NCBI GenBank assembly: GCA_944990035.1 | Contig: CALYLX010000149.1 | Span: forward strand, 806,001-870,000 | Direction: 5' to 3' | DNA from: Clitopilus passeckerianus | Lineage: Eukaryota > Basidiomycota > Agaricomycetes > Agaricales > Entolomataceae | DNA length: 64,000 nt | Part shown: positions 11,094 through 21,207 of the stretch, piece by piece | Position numbering within the stretch: position 1 is the stretch's first letter | How the letters are laid out: every line of letters starts with the position of its first letter | The notes under the pieces: model-generated | The model's input: the letters and a program-made list of their open reading frames with translations, nothing else | Told to the model about the DNA's origin: nothing | Databases searched by the model: none | Translations under genes and position numbers: made by a program

Positions 11094-11107
11094 GAACTCC
11101 ACTGGGA
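11094..11107. repeat. Right target-site duplication of LINE copy 2
   Basis: Exact second copy of GAACTCCACTGGGA; the host LINE copy 1 reading frame resumes here. Confidence 0.95.
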
Positions 11108-11831
11108 CATCCACCACCGTGCTCACCTGGCGGCCACTGGCTTGCGGGTGGGCGCTGGCAACCAACCCCGGACATCCCTTGGGTATGCCCGGAAACGCGC
11201 CGTGGATAGAATGCTGCATGAGTGGACTTGTCTACTGCAGCAGCCTTCTTGCTCTGGCAACAACTTCTTGCGCCTTACGCACAAAGGTGCCTCCCTAAGG
11301 CCCACACACATCAAAGGTGGACCTTGGCTACGTCGCGTTGGTTCCTCCAATGCACATACCGCGCGCCTTACACGCGCAGTTCTGGGTCATGCACCCATTG
11401 GCGAATTTCGCGCACGCTTCAACCTGGGTGGGGAGACAGCGTGTGCTTGCAACTGGCGCATACTGGAAACGAGGAACCATGTCCTTCACCAGTGCGCGCA
11501 CTTCCAACGACGGCCCAACCAGCGCTTGCGCCGAGAGCTGTCGTCTTTCTTGTTCTTCCTTGAGAGCAACCCTGCCACTTTTGTGTTTCCTTCGCAACAG
11601 CTTCCACCGCCGTTTCCCAAAGCCAGGAAGACACGGCGACGTGGGCCACCTGACAAGGCCCCCACACGCCTCCGCGATGCTCTCCCCGCTGTGGTGGGCC
11701 ATCGCCGACAAATGCCTGTAACAGGCTCCACTGCACCGCCGTGCCCAGACGATCTTGTCTGGGTACCGGGTGCACACCAATTTGTTCGCAGAGAACAAGC
11801 CGAAGCGTCTGGCATGGTTTTCCATGCATAG
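11094..11831 (+). pseudogene. LINE copy 1 ORF2, C-terminal part
   Basis: This resumes copy 1 ORF2 after the nested insertion, starting inside the last RNase H region (ELHWDIHHRAHLAATGL) and running to a TAG equivalent to the copy 2 stop. The C-terminal Cys/His cluster is kept (CACNW...). It is followed by the common 3' UTR (11832-12116) with its hairpin at 12087-12103 and poly(A) at 12117-12133. Confidence 0.88.
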
Positions 11832-12116
11832 GCGTCAGTGCTCCATCCTTCATATAGCGGTGAGCCTGGCCTCCAGGGTTCTCGCTGCTTCTGCGGGATG
11901 TTGCGCGCTACCATACTCGTCGATAGATTTATCCTCGGGGGCCACCCTAGCTTGCTCTTTGGTGCACCTTGTATTCAGTGTAGTTCACTCGACGAACGCG
12001 GTTCTTTACTTACGTTAGTATACAATGCATGTATTTAGGTACTTGCGACCGGACTGCGATCGGGCGCCGGAATATAAATTGTCAGACGCCCCCTCCGGGG
12101 GCGTAGGGCTTTGATC

Positions 12117-12133
12117 AAAAAAAAAAAAAAAAA
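12117..12133 (+). other. Poly(A) tail of LINE copy 1
   Basis: A run of 17 A. The next base starts GAATTGCAAGG, which is minus-strand LINE copy 3 broken at copy 2 coordinate 7894. This is the right insertion boundary of copy 1. Confidence 0.9.
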
Positions 12134-14480
12134 GAATTGCAAGGTTCTCCATTGTGGCGAATTGCTTCATGTGTAGGGAGCTCGCGCTGTTTGGCCCAGC
12201 ACATAAGATCCCATGGGCGCTTGTTGGTAGTAGCAATTGTCTGAATCCTACTATCAAAGAACTTGCGCTTGGCTACCTTAGTGGTCCTGCGGAACACCTT
12301 GTAATCAGCGACCGCCCTGGAAGCGCGATACACTCTAACAGCCTCAGAGCACTCAGGATTCCACCAGGACTTTGACTTGGTGGAGATGCGAGCAGTCTTT
12401 GAGTTGTTATCCCAGGACTGCTTAATAGCAGTTGCAATGGCGCCAGTGCAGCGTTCGATTGCTTCTGCTGTTGTGAGAGTGGTTGTGTCCAATGCTCGCA
12501 AAGAAGAGGACAGTTCCTCCAGGAACTCTTCCTCTTGCTCACTGCCCTTGGGCAGAGTGATGCGCTCAGCAGCCAGCTGCACAGGCTGGATAGGGAGCGT
12601 GACGGTCAAGGGAGCGTGGTCAGAGGGTCCTTTCCACTCTGTGACCACGCTGTGTGAAGTCCCTGCAGTGCGACCCACAGGGAGGAAGAATAGATCAATG
12701 ACTGAGGGCCTAAGGCTGCCAGCATGCGGGAAGTGAGTAGGAGTGCGTACTGGTAGAACGCTGACTTCCAAACCCAGGTCAAGTGCAACATCACATAGTT
12801 CAGTCGCAACATGATTTGTAGAGTCATAGTCCGGATCCCAGACTGACGACTTGCAGTTGAAGTCCCCTGCCATGCAGAGCATGCTTGGGAGACGTGGAGC
12901 ATTGTCACACAACCAGCGAATGGCAGTACCATCCCCTGGGAAGATGTTGCAGAGGCGACCACCAATGGACATCCTCCTGTTGGTAATAGACTTGAGGGCG
13001 GTACCAGACCTAGTGTCCCAGAAGTCAAAGAAAACAACGCACATGTCATGCGAGCTGCTTGCACGATGAATACGCGGCTTACCAGCAAGCTGGAGCGACG
13101 ACGTAGTGGCATTTTGACGCAGGAGTGCCTCCATGGTGTCAGGAGTGACTGGAGTGCTTCCAACCGCACCAAAGGTGAAGTAGGGCACGCCAGTGATGCG
13201 AGCGTAGGAACGCGATGCAGGGACCTCTACATTCACGTTGACGATAGGCTGACCACCCTCAGTGAGAGGGTACCAGATACGTTGCACAGCGAGTCGGATG
13301 ATGCCCAGATCGCTGTGGGTGGGTGTGTCACTGAAGTGGACAATGATAGCGTCACCCCTGCCGACTTCTGCATGGATGGCGTTGTTGCGAGAACCACCAT
13401 TCGATAAACGGAGGTTGAGGGTGGAGACGGCCTGTTCAGGCGAGATGGGAAGAGGAGCAGGGATAGCATCGCTGCCAGTGCCTCTGCGCACATAAATGAA
13501 GCACTGTCTGCGCGACGGGCCGCGCGTAGTGGATTTGAGCTTCTGCTTCTTCTTTGAAGGAGAGGGAGCAGAGGGGAGGGGAGAGGACGCTGCCTTGCGC
13601 TTGTTGGCGTTAGAATTGTCCTTGAGTTGCGCTACTTCATCCCAGGACAGTCCAGGGAGATGGCGCGCGAGTTCAGCAAGTTCTGCGCAATGCTGCGCAG
13701 TCATGCCAGCAGTAACCTCTGCAAAAGAGCGAGGGGCGGCTGCGAAGCGACAGAAGCGTAGGACGCCTTGGGAGCGCGCTGACGCTGCTGTGGTTGCTGC
13801 TGCTGCTGCTGAGACGCATTAGCAGGCTTTGGTGCACGCACAGCATGCGGGTTAGGCGCTCTACGCGGTGTAGCAGGCGCCTGGGGAGGGGGGCGGGCAA
13901 ACCGGCGCTGGAATTGCATCCAGTTACCCGAATGGATCCGCTCTGGTTGCGGTTGGGAAGGGGCAGCACCTGTAGCAACACCTGAGTCCGGTCCAGGGAC
14001 GAGGTTGTTAGGTTGCTGAGATGTTGCTGTGGACTCCTGTCCCTCCATGGGAGCCGGAGATTTGTGACCAGTGGCAGTGTGTTCCGCGGGTCGGGGAGGG
14101 GTAACCTGGGTCCTGGCGCCTTGGGAGACGCTGGAGGAGGAGGGGGCGCCTGCTGGGGCAGAAGAGGCCGGTGCTACACCATGCCCACCTGCAGCAGCAG
14201 TGGAAGGAGCAGATGCCGCCTTTGCAGCACCTTTGGGAGCAGCAGTGCGCATAGGGCGCTGCTGGGAGGGAGGGGACGGCAGGACAGCGTTCAAAGCGTC
14301 CCTAGCGCGTCGCACTTGGGCTAGAGACCCCTCATCCGCACTGAGGTAGTCTGTGATATGAACAGCTGCTGCATGCGCAACTGTTGCAACAAGGGCGTCT
14401 GCAATGTACCTCGCTTGAAGTTCATCAACAGCGCTAGGAGGACAGTGGTCCATCCATCCTTGCATCGTCACTAGAGCATC
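12134..14480 (-). pseudogene. LINE copy 3 ORF1-ORF2 fusion remnant
   Basis: Reading leftward, ORF1 runs from its N-terminal third (14480) to the conserved RNA-binding region. At about 12940 it jumps in frame into the ORF2 endonuclease (RLCNI followed by FPGDGTAIRW). The copy 2 interval removed is 6251-7087, which carries the ORF1 knuckles, both ORF ends and the first third of the endonuclease. A short CCC microhomology lies at the junction. A second deletion near 13728 shifts the ORF1 frame. The fused 529-codon frame runs into the poly(A) junction at 12133. Confidence 0.82.
14476..14480. repeat. Left TSD of the gypsy element
   Basis: GCATC precedes the left LTR and is repeated at 21693-21697. 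The uninterrupted site is visible in LINE copy 2 ORF1. Confidence 0.93.
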
Positions 14481-14964
14481 TGTTAAGGCAGAGCCTAACA
14501 ACTTAGGTAATACTGTTTACGCTCAATGTCTTTGATAAACAAAGACAGAGATTTGTCAGCAGCTGCGGCTGTACTGACGACCTGGTGAGATTGACGAAGC
14601 AAGGGACTTAAAGGCGAAGTAGAGAACTAAGCAGTTAGGTAGATTGCCTAGGTCAAGCTGAGGAGCCTTGACCAAATGGTACAGGTTTATATACCTGTCT
14701 AGTAGTTCTAAATATAGCACATGCGCAGCATGCTGAGCAAGTAATGAGTCATGCGCAGCATGATGAGTAAGTACATGAGTCAGTATGACTCAATGCGAGT
14801 CAGAAAGAGTCAGATAAGGTATAAGTCTCTCACGATCGTGAGAGATGCGGAGTAAGCATGGAAAAAGATGAAAAATGCGCAGTGATGCGCAGCATATGTG
14901 AGTAATCGTGCATAGGTAAGCGGGCCGGGTATGTAAGGAGAAACATGTAAGCAAAATCATAACA
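14481..14964 (-). repeat. 3' LTR of the gypsy element
   Basis: TGTTAAGGC...ATCATAACA, 484 bp. It contains short repeats of a GCGCAGCATG-like motif and a hairpin TCTCACGATCGTGAGA. Adjacent purine-rich sequence on the minus strand (AGCGAAGGG, about 14968-14976) is a plausible polypurine tract. Confidence 0.92.
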
Positions 14965-14996
14965 TTACCCTTCGCTATCGTTGAAGTCTCCCGACT

Positions 14997-15308
14997 TCAA
15001 TTCCTTCCTTTACCCCAGAAGTGACGGTCTATGCCCTTGTGGTAGCGTTGTGGGCAGCTAACCGGGTAATGGCCTGGGCCACGACGATGGCACAGACGAC
15101 ACACAAAACGAAAGCAATGACACTGTCGGTGTCTGCCTCCACAAATGTAGCATCCGAACCATCTGGGTGGTGGTGGTCTGTTGGCAAGGTATCCAGTGCG
15201 CGGCGCCTTCTGGGACGATATTGTCGAGGGAAGGTTCACCAGCGTTGGTGAGTCGGACTCTGGTGGGCTTTCGAATGCGGAGAGGTATGGCGTTGGAGGG
15301 TTTGCCAT
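14997..15308 (-). CDS. Extra 3' ORF of gypsy element with two Cys/His knuckles
   Basis: 103 codons, ending about 30 bp before the 3' LTR. The C-terminal half has CYICGGRHRQC (CX2CX3HX2C) at about residues 53-63 and CRLCHRRGPGHYPVSC (CX2CX6HX4C) shortly after, both resembling retroviral-type zinc knuckles. The N-terminal half is Pro/Ser-rich. It is not part of the standard gag-pol set and sits downstream of pol. It may be spliced to, or frameshifted from, the ORF at 15361-15957. Function unknown. Confidence 0.55.
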   Translation of the reverse strand: MANPPTPYLSAFESPPESDSPTLVNLPSTISSQKAPRTGYLANRPPPPRWFGCYICGGRHRQCHCFRFVCRLCHRRGPGHYPVSCPQRYHKGIDRHFWGKGRN

Positions 15309-15360
15309 TGGGGTTGATGTTTTCCTTGTTGTCGTTGTTCTTCTTCGAAGGGGTTATGTT

Positions 15361-15957
15361 TTATTTTTGCGGTGTGTAAATTGGTGACGGGAGGAAATGC
15401 TCGTAGGGTTCCGCAAACTTGACGTGCAGTGAGGATCGTGACTTCCTCTTCTTGACTTTCCTCAGGCCCCAGGGATTGGAGGCAAGGGTTTGTCTGTCTC
15501 CTCTGGGTTGTTGAACCAGTTTTGTCGTTCGGGAAGAATTCGTCGAGGAAAGCTGTTCCTCCAATAGCAAAGAAGAGGTCTGTGAGGGTCTCTCCGTTTC
15601 TCGATCAACTTTGTCCAAAAGTTGATCAAGATCGTCAGTGGTTTTCGCAAATTGGTGGCGCAGACGAGCCACTTCGTTGCGAGTTTCGGTTCGTCGGTTT
15701 TGGTAAAGGGTTCCTTGTTCTCCCACAGCGGTGAGAGGGTTGTCGTCGCTGCTCCAGGCAGTATGCGTACGGAGCGCCGTAATAGCGGTATCGGATTTGA
15801 AGGTGTTGCGGATGATGGTGCGGTCGTAGGAAGAGGCATTTTGAGACATTGTTATATAGTGGATGTGAGTGGGTTTGCTATGTGGTGTCAGGTGAGTTTC
15901 TTCCTCTTTTATACTCGGTGAGTATTTCCTGGCGTTCCGCAGTTCCGACTCGGGCAT
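15361..15957 (-). CDS. C-terminal extension of gypsy pol, or separate ORF
   Basis: A 198-codon frame that begins inside the end of the chromodomain (WMPESELRNA) and continues without a stop through an internal ATG at about 15849 (MSQNASS) to a stop at 15361. The part after that ATG has a predicted coiled-coil-like region (ETRNEVARLRHQFAKT) and a basic patch. Whether it is a pol extension or a separately translated protein cannot be decided here. I do not recognise a known domain after the chromodomain. Confidence 0.5.
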   Translation of the reverse strand: MPESELRNARKYSPSIKEEETHLTPHSKPTHIHYITMSQNASSYDRTIIRNTFKSDTAITALRTHTAWSSDDNPLTAVGEQGTLYQNRRTETRNEVARLRHQFAKTTDDLDQLLDKVDRETERPSQTSSLLLEEQLSSTNSSRTTKLVQQPRGDRQTLASNPWGLRKVKKRKSRSSLHVKFAEPYEHFLPSPIYTPQK

Positions 15958-18810
15958 CCATTCGTTGTCCGCTGATGGCCATCCCTTCCATTTTACGAGG
16001 ATCTGTGTCGCCCTTTGCCTTGTTTCTGATGGGCCACAATTGCTTCTATTTCGTATTCTTCTATTCCGTCGATTTCGTCAGGTGGCGGTTTAGAGAAGCT
16101 GGGTCCATGCGCTTTGGTGGAGATGTAACGGGTGAGAAGTGATGCGTGAATCACCGGGTGGATCTTCCATCGTCTTGGCAGGTCGAGTTTATAGGTCAGG
16201 TGTCCTTTACCTCGAGTATCTTGAAGGGTCCTTCTCGTTTGGGTGCTAGTTTCTTGGAGATGTTTCCTTGATTGAGATTTGTGGCTTCTAACCACACCTT
16301 TTCTCCGACTTTGAATGGGGTGAACTGTCGTGTGATCTTCTCTGCCATGCGTTGCGCAGCAAGTGCATGTGCAGCATTTGCTTCATCGCGTGCTAGCGAA
16401 GTTCCTTGATCCGTTTGTCAACTGCGGGAATTTTGCTAGTGGGAGCAATTGATGGGAGTGCAGGTGGTTCGTATCCCATCATTAGGTAGAATGGGGTTCG
16501 TTTGGTGACAGAGTGTGTTCGGCTGTTGTAGGAGAATTCTAGAGTGGTAATCCATTTGGACCAGGATTCGGGGTTCTGTGCACAGAAGATGCGGAGATAG
16601 GCATCAATCTCCTGATTGATCCTTTCTGTCGCACCATCGGTTTGTGGGTGGTAGGCGGTGCTCATGTTGAGCTTGATTCCAAGAAGTCGTCCCATTTCTT
16701 GGAAAACTTTAGAGGCGAATTGAGGTCCTCTGTCAGAAATTCCTTTGTCGGGGAGTCCAAAGCGACGGTAAACGTTGTCAATGTAGGCGTTTGCAGTTCC
16801 TGTGGCGTCGATTTTCTTTGTGCAAGGGATGAAAATTGCCCCTTCGTAGCTCCATGGTCGACCACGGCCATAATGCTATCGAAACCATCACTCTCTGGGA
16901 TCCGTGTGAAAATCGTACGTCACTAGCGAAAATGGCCTAGTGGTTTCGGATTTGATGGGCATTAATGGTGGAGCGGTGGGGTGGCGATTGATTTTCATTT
17001 GCTGGCACATTGCACAGCCCTGCACAAAGTTCTTGATGAACACTGACATCCCTGGCCACCAGTAGTCCTTCCGGACTTTCTCCAGTGTCCCAAATTGTCC
17101 AGGGTGTCCTGCGCTGGGTAGATCGTGATAACGTTGGACTATCTTCCTTCGGAGGTCTTCGTCATCTGGTACCACGCACTTGTCCTTGTAGTACAAGATG
17201 CCATCGTCAAATTTCCAGTCTTCCAGGTTTGATCGGATTGGTGGGGTCCGTCTTCTTTGGCGGTGCGAATGGCGTCAACAATCAGTTTGTCATTGACCAT
17301 CTTGTGTACAATTTCGTCCTTTAGTTCAATGTCGATTGAGCGAAGGAAGAGCTTGTCGGGGAGGAGAATGATGTCTTCGTTGTCGGTGTCTTCACCTGGG
17401 ATGTGGTCTGGTCGTCGAGATAGTGCGTCAGATTGTATCATCTTTGCACCAGGGGTGTGTACAAGTTTGATGTTAAACTGGGATAGCATCAAATTCCATC
17501 TTGCTTGTCGTCGGTTCAACTTCCGGGCTTCTCGGAAGTATGTGAGGTTTTGTGATCGGATAGAATCACAACTGAATGTTGGGATCCATGGAAGTAGTGT
17601 CGCCAGGTTTCTAATGCGCGGATAATGCCTAGAAGTTCTCGGTCGTAGATTTCATAGTTCCGTTCTGTTTCCGAGAACGATTTAGATATGAAACCACATG
17701 GGTGCCATGATCCGTTGGCGTCACGTTGTTGTAGGACTGCTCCTGTTGCATGTTTTGAGGCGTCGCTTTCCACCACAAATGGCTTCGTGGGGTCAGGCAT
17801 CAGCAACACAGGCGCTTCCAGGAATTTGTCTTTCAGGGTAGTGAAAGCTTTGTGACATTCATTGGTCCATTCCCACTTCTTGTCTTTCTTGGTGAGTTCG
17901 TTCAGCGGTTTGGCAATTTCCGCATATTGTCCGATGAACCTGCGGTAAAAGTTTCCGAATCCTAGGAATGATCGGACTTCCTTTACTGTAGTTGGCGTAG
18001 GCCAGTCGCGCATCCCTGCAAGTTTGACAGGGTCCATGGAGATCTTGTTTGGTTCAATGATGAACCCGAGGTATTCCACTCTTGTGGTGTCAAATTGGCA
18101 TTTCTCTGCTTTGAGGTAGAGATCGTTGTCTTGTAGTCTTTGTAAGACTCTGCGTGTGCGTTCTCGGTGTTTTTCTGGATCGTTGGAGAAGATGAGGATG
18201 TCGTCCATGTAGATGATGACCCATCCTTCGTCTATCATGTCTCGGAAAAGGTGGTTCATCATTGCTTGGAAGGTACCGGGAGTTCATTAGTCCAAAGAAC
18301 ATCACCATTGGTTCAAATAACCCTCGGTTGGTCTTGAACGCTGCTTTCCATTGGTCACCATCTTTGATGCGGATGTTGTGATATCCCCATCGAATGTCGA
18401 GTTTGGTGAAGACAGTTGCTCCTTTGAGTTTATCGATGAGTTCGCTAGCCAGCGGTAAGGGGTAAGCGTTAGGTATTGTTCCTTCGTTGAGTCGTCGGTA
18501 ATCCTGACATGGTCTTAGGGCTTCCGAGTCTTTCTTTGCAACAAAGAAGAACGGAGATGCTTGTGGGGAGTTGGATTCTCGGATGTATCCTTTGGCTAGA
18601 TTTTCCTCGGAAACTCGTCGAGTTTTTCTTGCTCTAAGGGCTGAGCGGATAGACCTTGCAGTCTTTTGGCACGAAATCTGTCTTCAGATCTATGGCGTGA
18701 TCCCAGGGTCGGCTTGGTGGGAATCGTTCGGATGCTGCTTTCTCAAAGACTTTTCTGTAGTCTTGAAGATAGTCGGGATGATTTCGTCAAGGATTTCTTT
18801 GGTTCCTTAT
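15958..18810 (-). pseudogene. Gypsy pol: RT, RNase H, integrase, chromodomain (frame broken)
   Basis: Right to left: RT from about 18620 ([20 protein letters not shown]) to the YMDD box at about 18205; RNase H to about 17530 (VVESDAS at the start, then DRELLGIIRALETWRHY); integrase HHCC zinc finger near 17100 (HDLPSAGH...CAMC); integrase core to about 16390 (HPQTDGATERINQ); and the start of a chromodomain near 16060 (EYEIEAIV). Frame shifts of 1-2 bases occur near 18285, 17555, 17230, 16910 and 16840, mostly in short homopolymers. The domain order marks a chromovirus. Confidence 0.88.
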
Positions 18811-18818
18811 CTTCTCGT

Positions 18819-21170
18819 TTATGTTCCAGAGCTTGCGAAATTGATGTTTTCGCACGTATCCACACCTGCTGTGTGTGGTGTCTGGTTGCTGGATGGTGTG
18901 TTACCACCGTCTGTCGTATTGTGGTAGTTGGCCTGATTGGCCCGCACAAGGTAATCCTTTGTGTGCCTGCGTAAGTGGGGTTCCTCCTTGGTGAATATTC
19001 CGACTGCCGGTTCGTTCTGGCAGTATGCGATGAGAAAATCTTCATTGATCTCTTCTCCGTCTTCGACTATTCGGAAATAGTCGCTAAGTCCTTCTGATTT
19101 TCCGGGATTCTCTTCGGAACAATCAGGTGCTGGGTAGGTGGCGTGTTTTCCTCTAGTAGTTGTTCTGATGGCTCTCATCCGCTTGATGTCTACTGCTCGC
19201 ATCAATGTTTGCGACAGTCGTTGGGTAATGCGTGATTCGTCGATTTCGAGTGTGCCGTCGCTCCACGATATGATTGGATCTACCCGTTTTAGCCAGGGTA
19301 ATCCAAAAATCAGGTGGTCTTTCCCGAGTCCAGTGATAAAACATCTTTCCTTGATGATGGCTGTCCCTATCTTGGCAATAACCCAGGTAAAGTGGGTAAT
19401 AGTTCCTTGTTTGTTCAGGGTGCCATCAACGTTTCGTGCTGTAATCGGTTGTCGGAGTGGGAGTAGCGGGAGGTGATGTGTCTTGGCAAAGACGGAGTCG
19501 ATAAATGACCCTTGCGCTCCAGAGTCAATGAGAGCTTTTGTGCCGGCGATTGTTGTATTTCCATCTAGGGGGTCTTGTAGAGAGATTGGGATACGCATAG
19601 ATTCAGCATAAAAATCAGTAGCTACAAGTACACTGGAAATATCAATCGGGCGATAAGTACTGACGTCGGCTTTGCAGTCTTCCTCTTTAAAACCCTCAGC
19701 CTCTGCTTCGGTGTAGAATTCAGCGGCTTCTTCTTGGGGCATGTCAGCTAGGACTGTTCTGACATATTTGATCAACTCGGCTCCCTTCTCAGGTTTCTTG
19801 TGGAAACGGCTGTCGTTGTTGCTGGGGTAGGTTCTTCCAAAATTCTTCCTTTGAAGACATTGTTGGATCGTGTGACCTTTCTTGGAGCAATAGTAGCACA
19901 AGTTGTTCTTCTTGTGATGTTCTCTTTCCTCCTGGGTGAGGCGGCGTTTGGGTGGATCAGTGGTGAAACGATCAACATCCATAGCCATTGGGTCTCGGGC
20001 TCCAGTAGGTGTTTTGTAAGCACCTTTGACCATATCAGATGTCTTGATGATACGGGTATGTCCCATGATTGTCTTGGCACGTCGCCAGTTGTTGTCAAAC
20101 TGGACGGCTTTCTTGACCCAATCGTCGAATGTGGTAGGAGGAATCGGAAAAGAGAATTTTCTCTCGGAGTTTGGGGGTAAGTCCTTCCATGAAGATCTCG
20201 ATCTTTGCAGTGTCACCGCTGAGATCAGTTCGTGCAAGAATATTCTTGAAGACGGTGACAAATTCGTCAGCTGTCCCATCCTGTCGTAAGGCTTTGAGTT
20301 GGAGAAGTGCGGCAGCTTTGTCGTCGGTAGGGAAAAGGCTTCTTTGAATTGGCTGATAAATTCAGCGTAGGTGGCTTTCCTTTCAGCTGCTGAATATTTA
20401 TCGTGAAATTCTAATCCCCATGCTGCTGCAGTTCCTTCTTTGAGGAAGGATAAGGCGATGCGAATCTTCTTGTCATCTTCGAGTTGGTTGAGGTTGTTTA
20501 GGATGAGGTAGTCTTCAAGTTCCTGAATGAACTTTCTGGTCTTGGATCGGTCTCCGGAGAACGTTTGGGGTTTGGCTCCAATGTCCTTCTTGTTGTTGTT
20601 GTCTTGTGACATTTCGTAGTCGAAATCGAAGTCGGTCTCTGGTTCAATTGTTTCTGCACTGGGGCGCTCCTCTGGCTCAGCTGTGGGGCTCTCCTCTAGC
20701 TGTTGTTGTACTTGGTGTTCTTCTTCTTCCTCTTCGGGCAAGACAGAAGCGCTGGTAGATGGGACTAGTGATGGGTTCCTGGATATTGCTGTGGGTAATG
20801 GTGCGAAGCGTCGCTGTTCCTCCTCGTCTACTTCAATGTCGTGTTCTCGTTGAGCTCGGACAATAGCAGGGGTCTTATGAGGTCGTTCAGGGGTAGGGAA
20901 GTCTAGAGCGTGGAAGTGTCTGTTTTCAACGGCAACGGTGGTGAATGTGAATTTGCCAAGGAGAGAGGCGTAGCACCAGCGGTTATTGTTGTGATTAAAA
21001 CCGCAGTAGTTTCCGTTGGTGAACTTGTAGACGTTGTTGGTTCCTTCTACTAGAGTGGTATTTCGTGGCGGGTGGTCTGCCCTGTGTACGACCGTGGTGA
21101 CTGAGTGGTAGCCGCAACGGCAATCGGCCTGTTGCGTGCTTCTGCTGTGTTGTCGTGGGGTGGGCCTGCG
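18819..21170 (-). CDS. Gypsy gag with zinc knuckle and aspartic protease
   Basis: An open minus-strand frame whose continuous part runs from an upstream stop near 21172 to the stop at 18819. No in-frame ATG is seen upstream of about 20640, so the true start is uncertain. It contains acidic N-terminal sequence, a gag core with conserved Trp/Phe residues, the knuckle CYYCSKKGHTIQQC (CX2CX4HX4C) near 19885, and a protease with ALIDSGAQGSFID (DSG active site) near 19530. Gag packages RNA and the protease processes the polyprotein. Confidence 0.8.
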   Translation of the reverse strand, partial: RRPTPRQHSRSTQQADCRCGYHSVTTVVHRADHPPRNTTLVEGTNNVYKFTNGNYCGFNHNNNRWCYASLLGKFTFTTVAVENRHFHALDFPTPERPHKTPAIVRAQREHDIEVDEEEQRRFAPLPTAISRNPSLVPSTSASVLPEEEEEEHQVQQQLEESPTAEPEERPSAETIEPETDFDFDYEMSQDNNNKKDIGAKPQTFSGDRSKTRKFIQELEDYLILNNLNQLEDDKKIRIALSFLKEGTAAAWGLEFHDKYSAAERKATYAEFISQFKEAFSLPTTKLPHFSNSKPYDRMGQLTNLSPSSRIFLHELISAVTLQRSRSSWKDLPPNSERKFSFPIPPTTFDDWVKKAVQFDNNWRRAKTIMGHTRIIKTSDMVKGAYKTPTGARDPMAMDVDRFTTDPPKRRLTQEEREHHKKNNLCYYCSKKGHTIQQCLQRKNFGRTYPSNNDSRFHKKPEKGAELIKYVRTVLADMPQEEAAEFYTEAEAEGFKEEDCKADVSTYRPIDISSVLVATDFYAESMRIPISLQDPLDGNTTIAGTKALIDSGAQGSFIDSVFAKTHHLPLLPLRQPITARNVDGTLNKQGTITHFTWVIAKIGTAIIKERCFITGLGKDHLIFGLPWLKRVDPIISWSDGTLEIDESRITQRLSQTLMRAVDIKRMRAIRTTTRGKHATYPAPDCSEENPGKSEGLSDYFRIVEDGEEINEDFLIAYCQNEPAVGIFTKEEPHLRRHTKDYLVRANQANYHNTTDGGNTPSSNQTPHTAGVDTCENINFASSGT

Positions 21171-21207
21171 CTAACAATGAGCGGGCCTTCTGAACAGCTT
21201 GACCTTT

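Larger units (their letters stand above)
1..12133 (+). mobile_element. Tad-like LINE copy 1, 5'-inverted, split by nested copy 2
   Basis: This older non-LTR retrotransposon has three parts: an inverted 5' segment on the minus strand (1 to about 1986), a forward segment (1989-4162) and the 3' end after the nested element (11094-12116), closed by poly(A) at 12117-12133. Aligned to intact copy 2 in this window, the inverted part runs from the middle of ORF1 to the ORF2 endonuclease and reaches the window edge. The forward part runs from ORF2 just before the RT domain to the 3' end. Left boundary and left target duplication lie outside the window. The structure matches the 5' inversions known from mammalian L1 twin priming. 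Confidence 0.85.
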
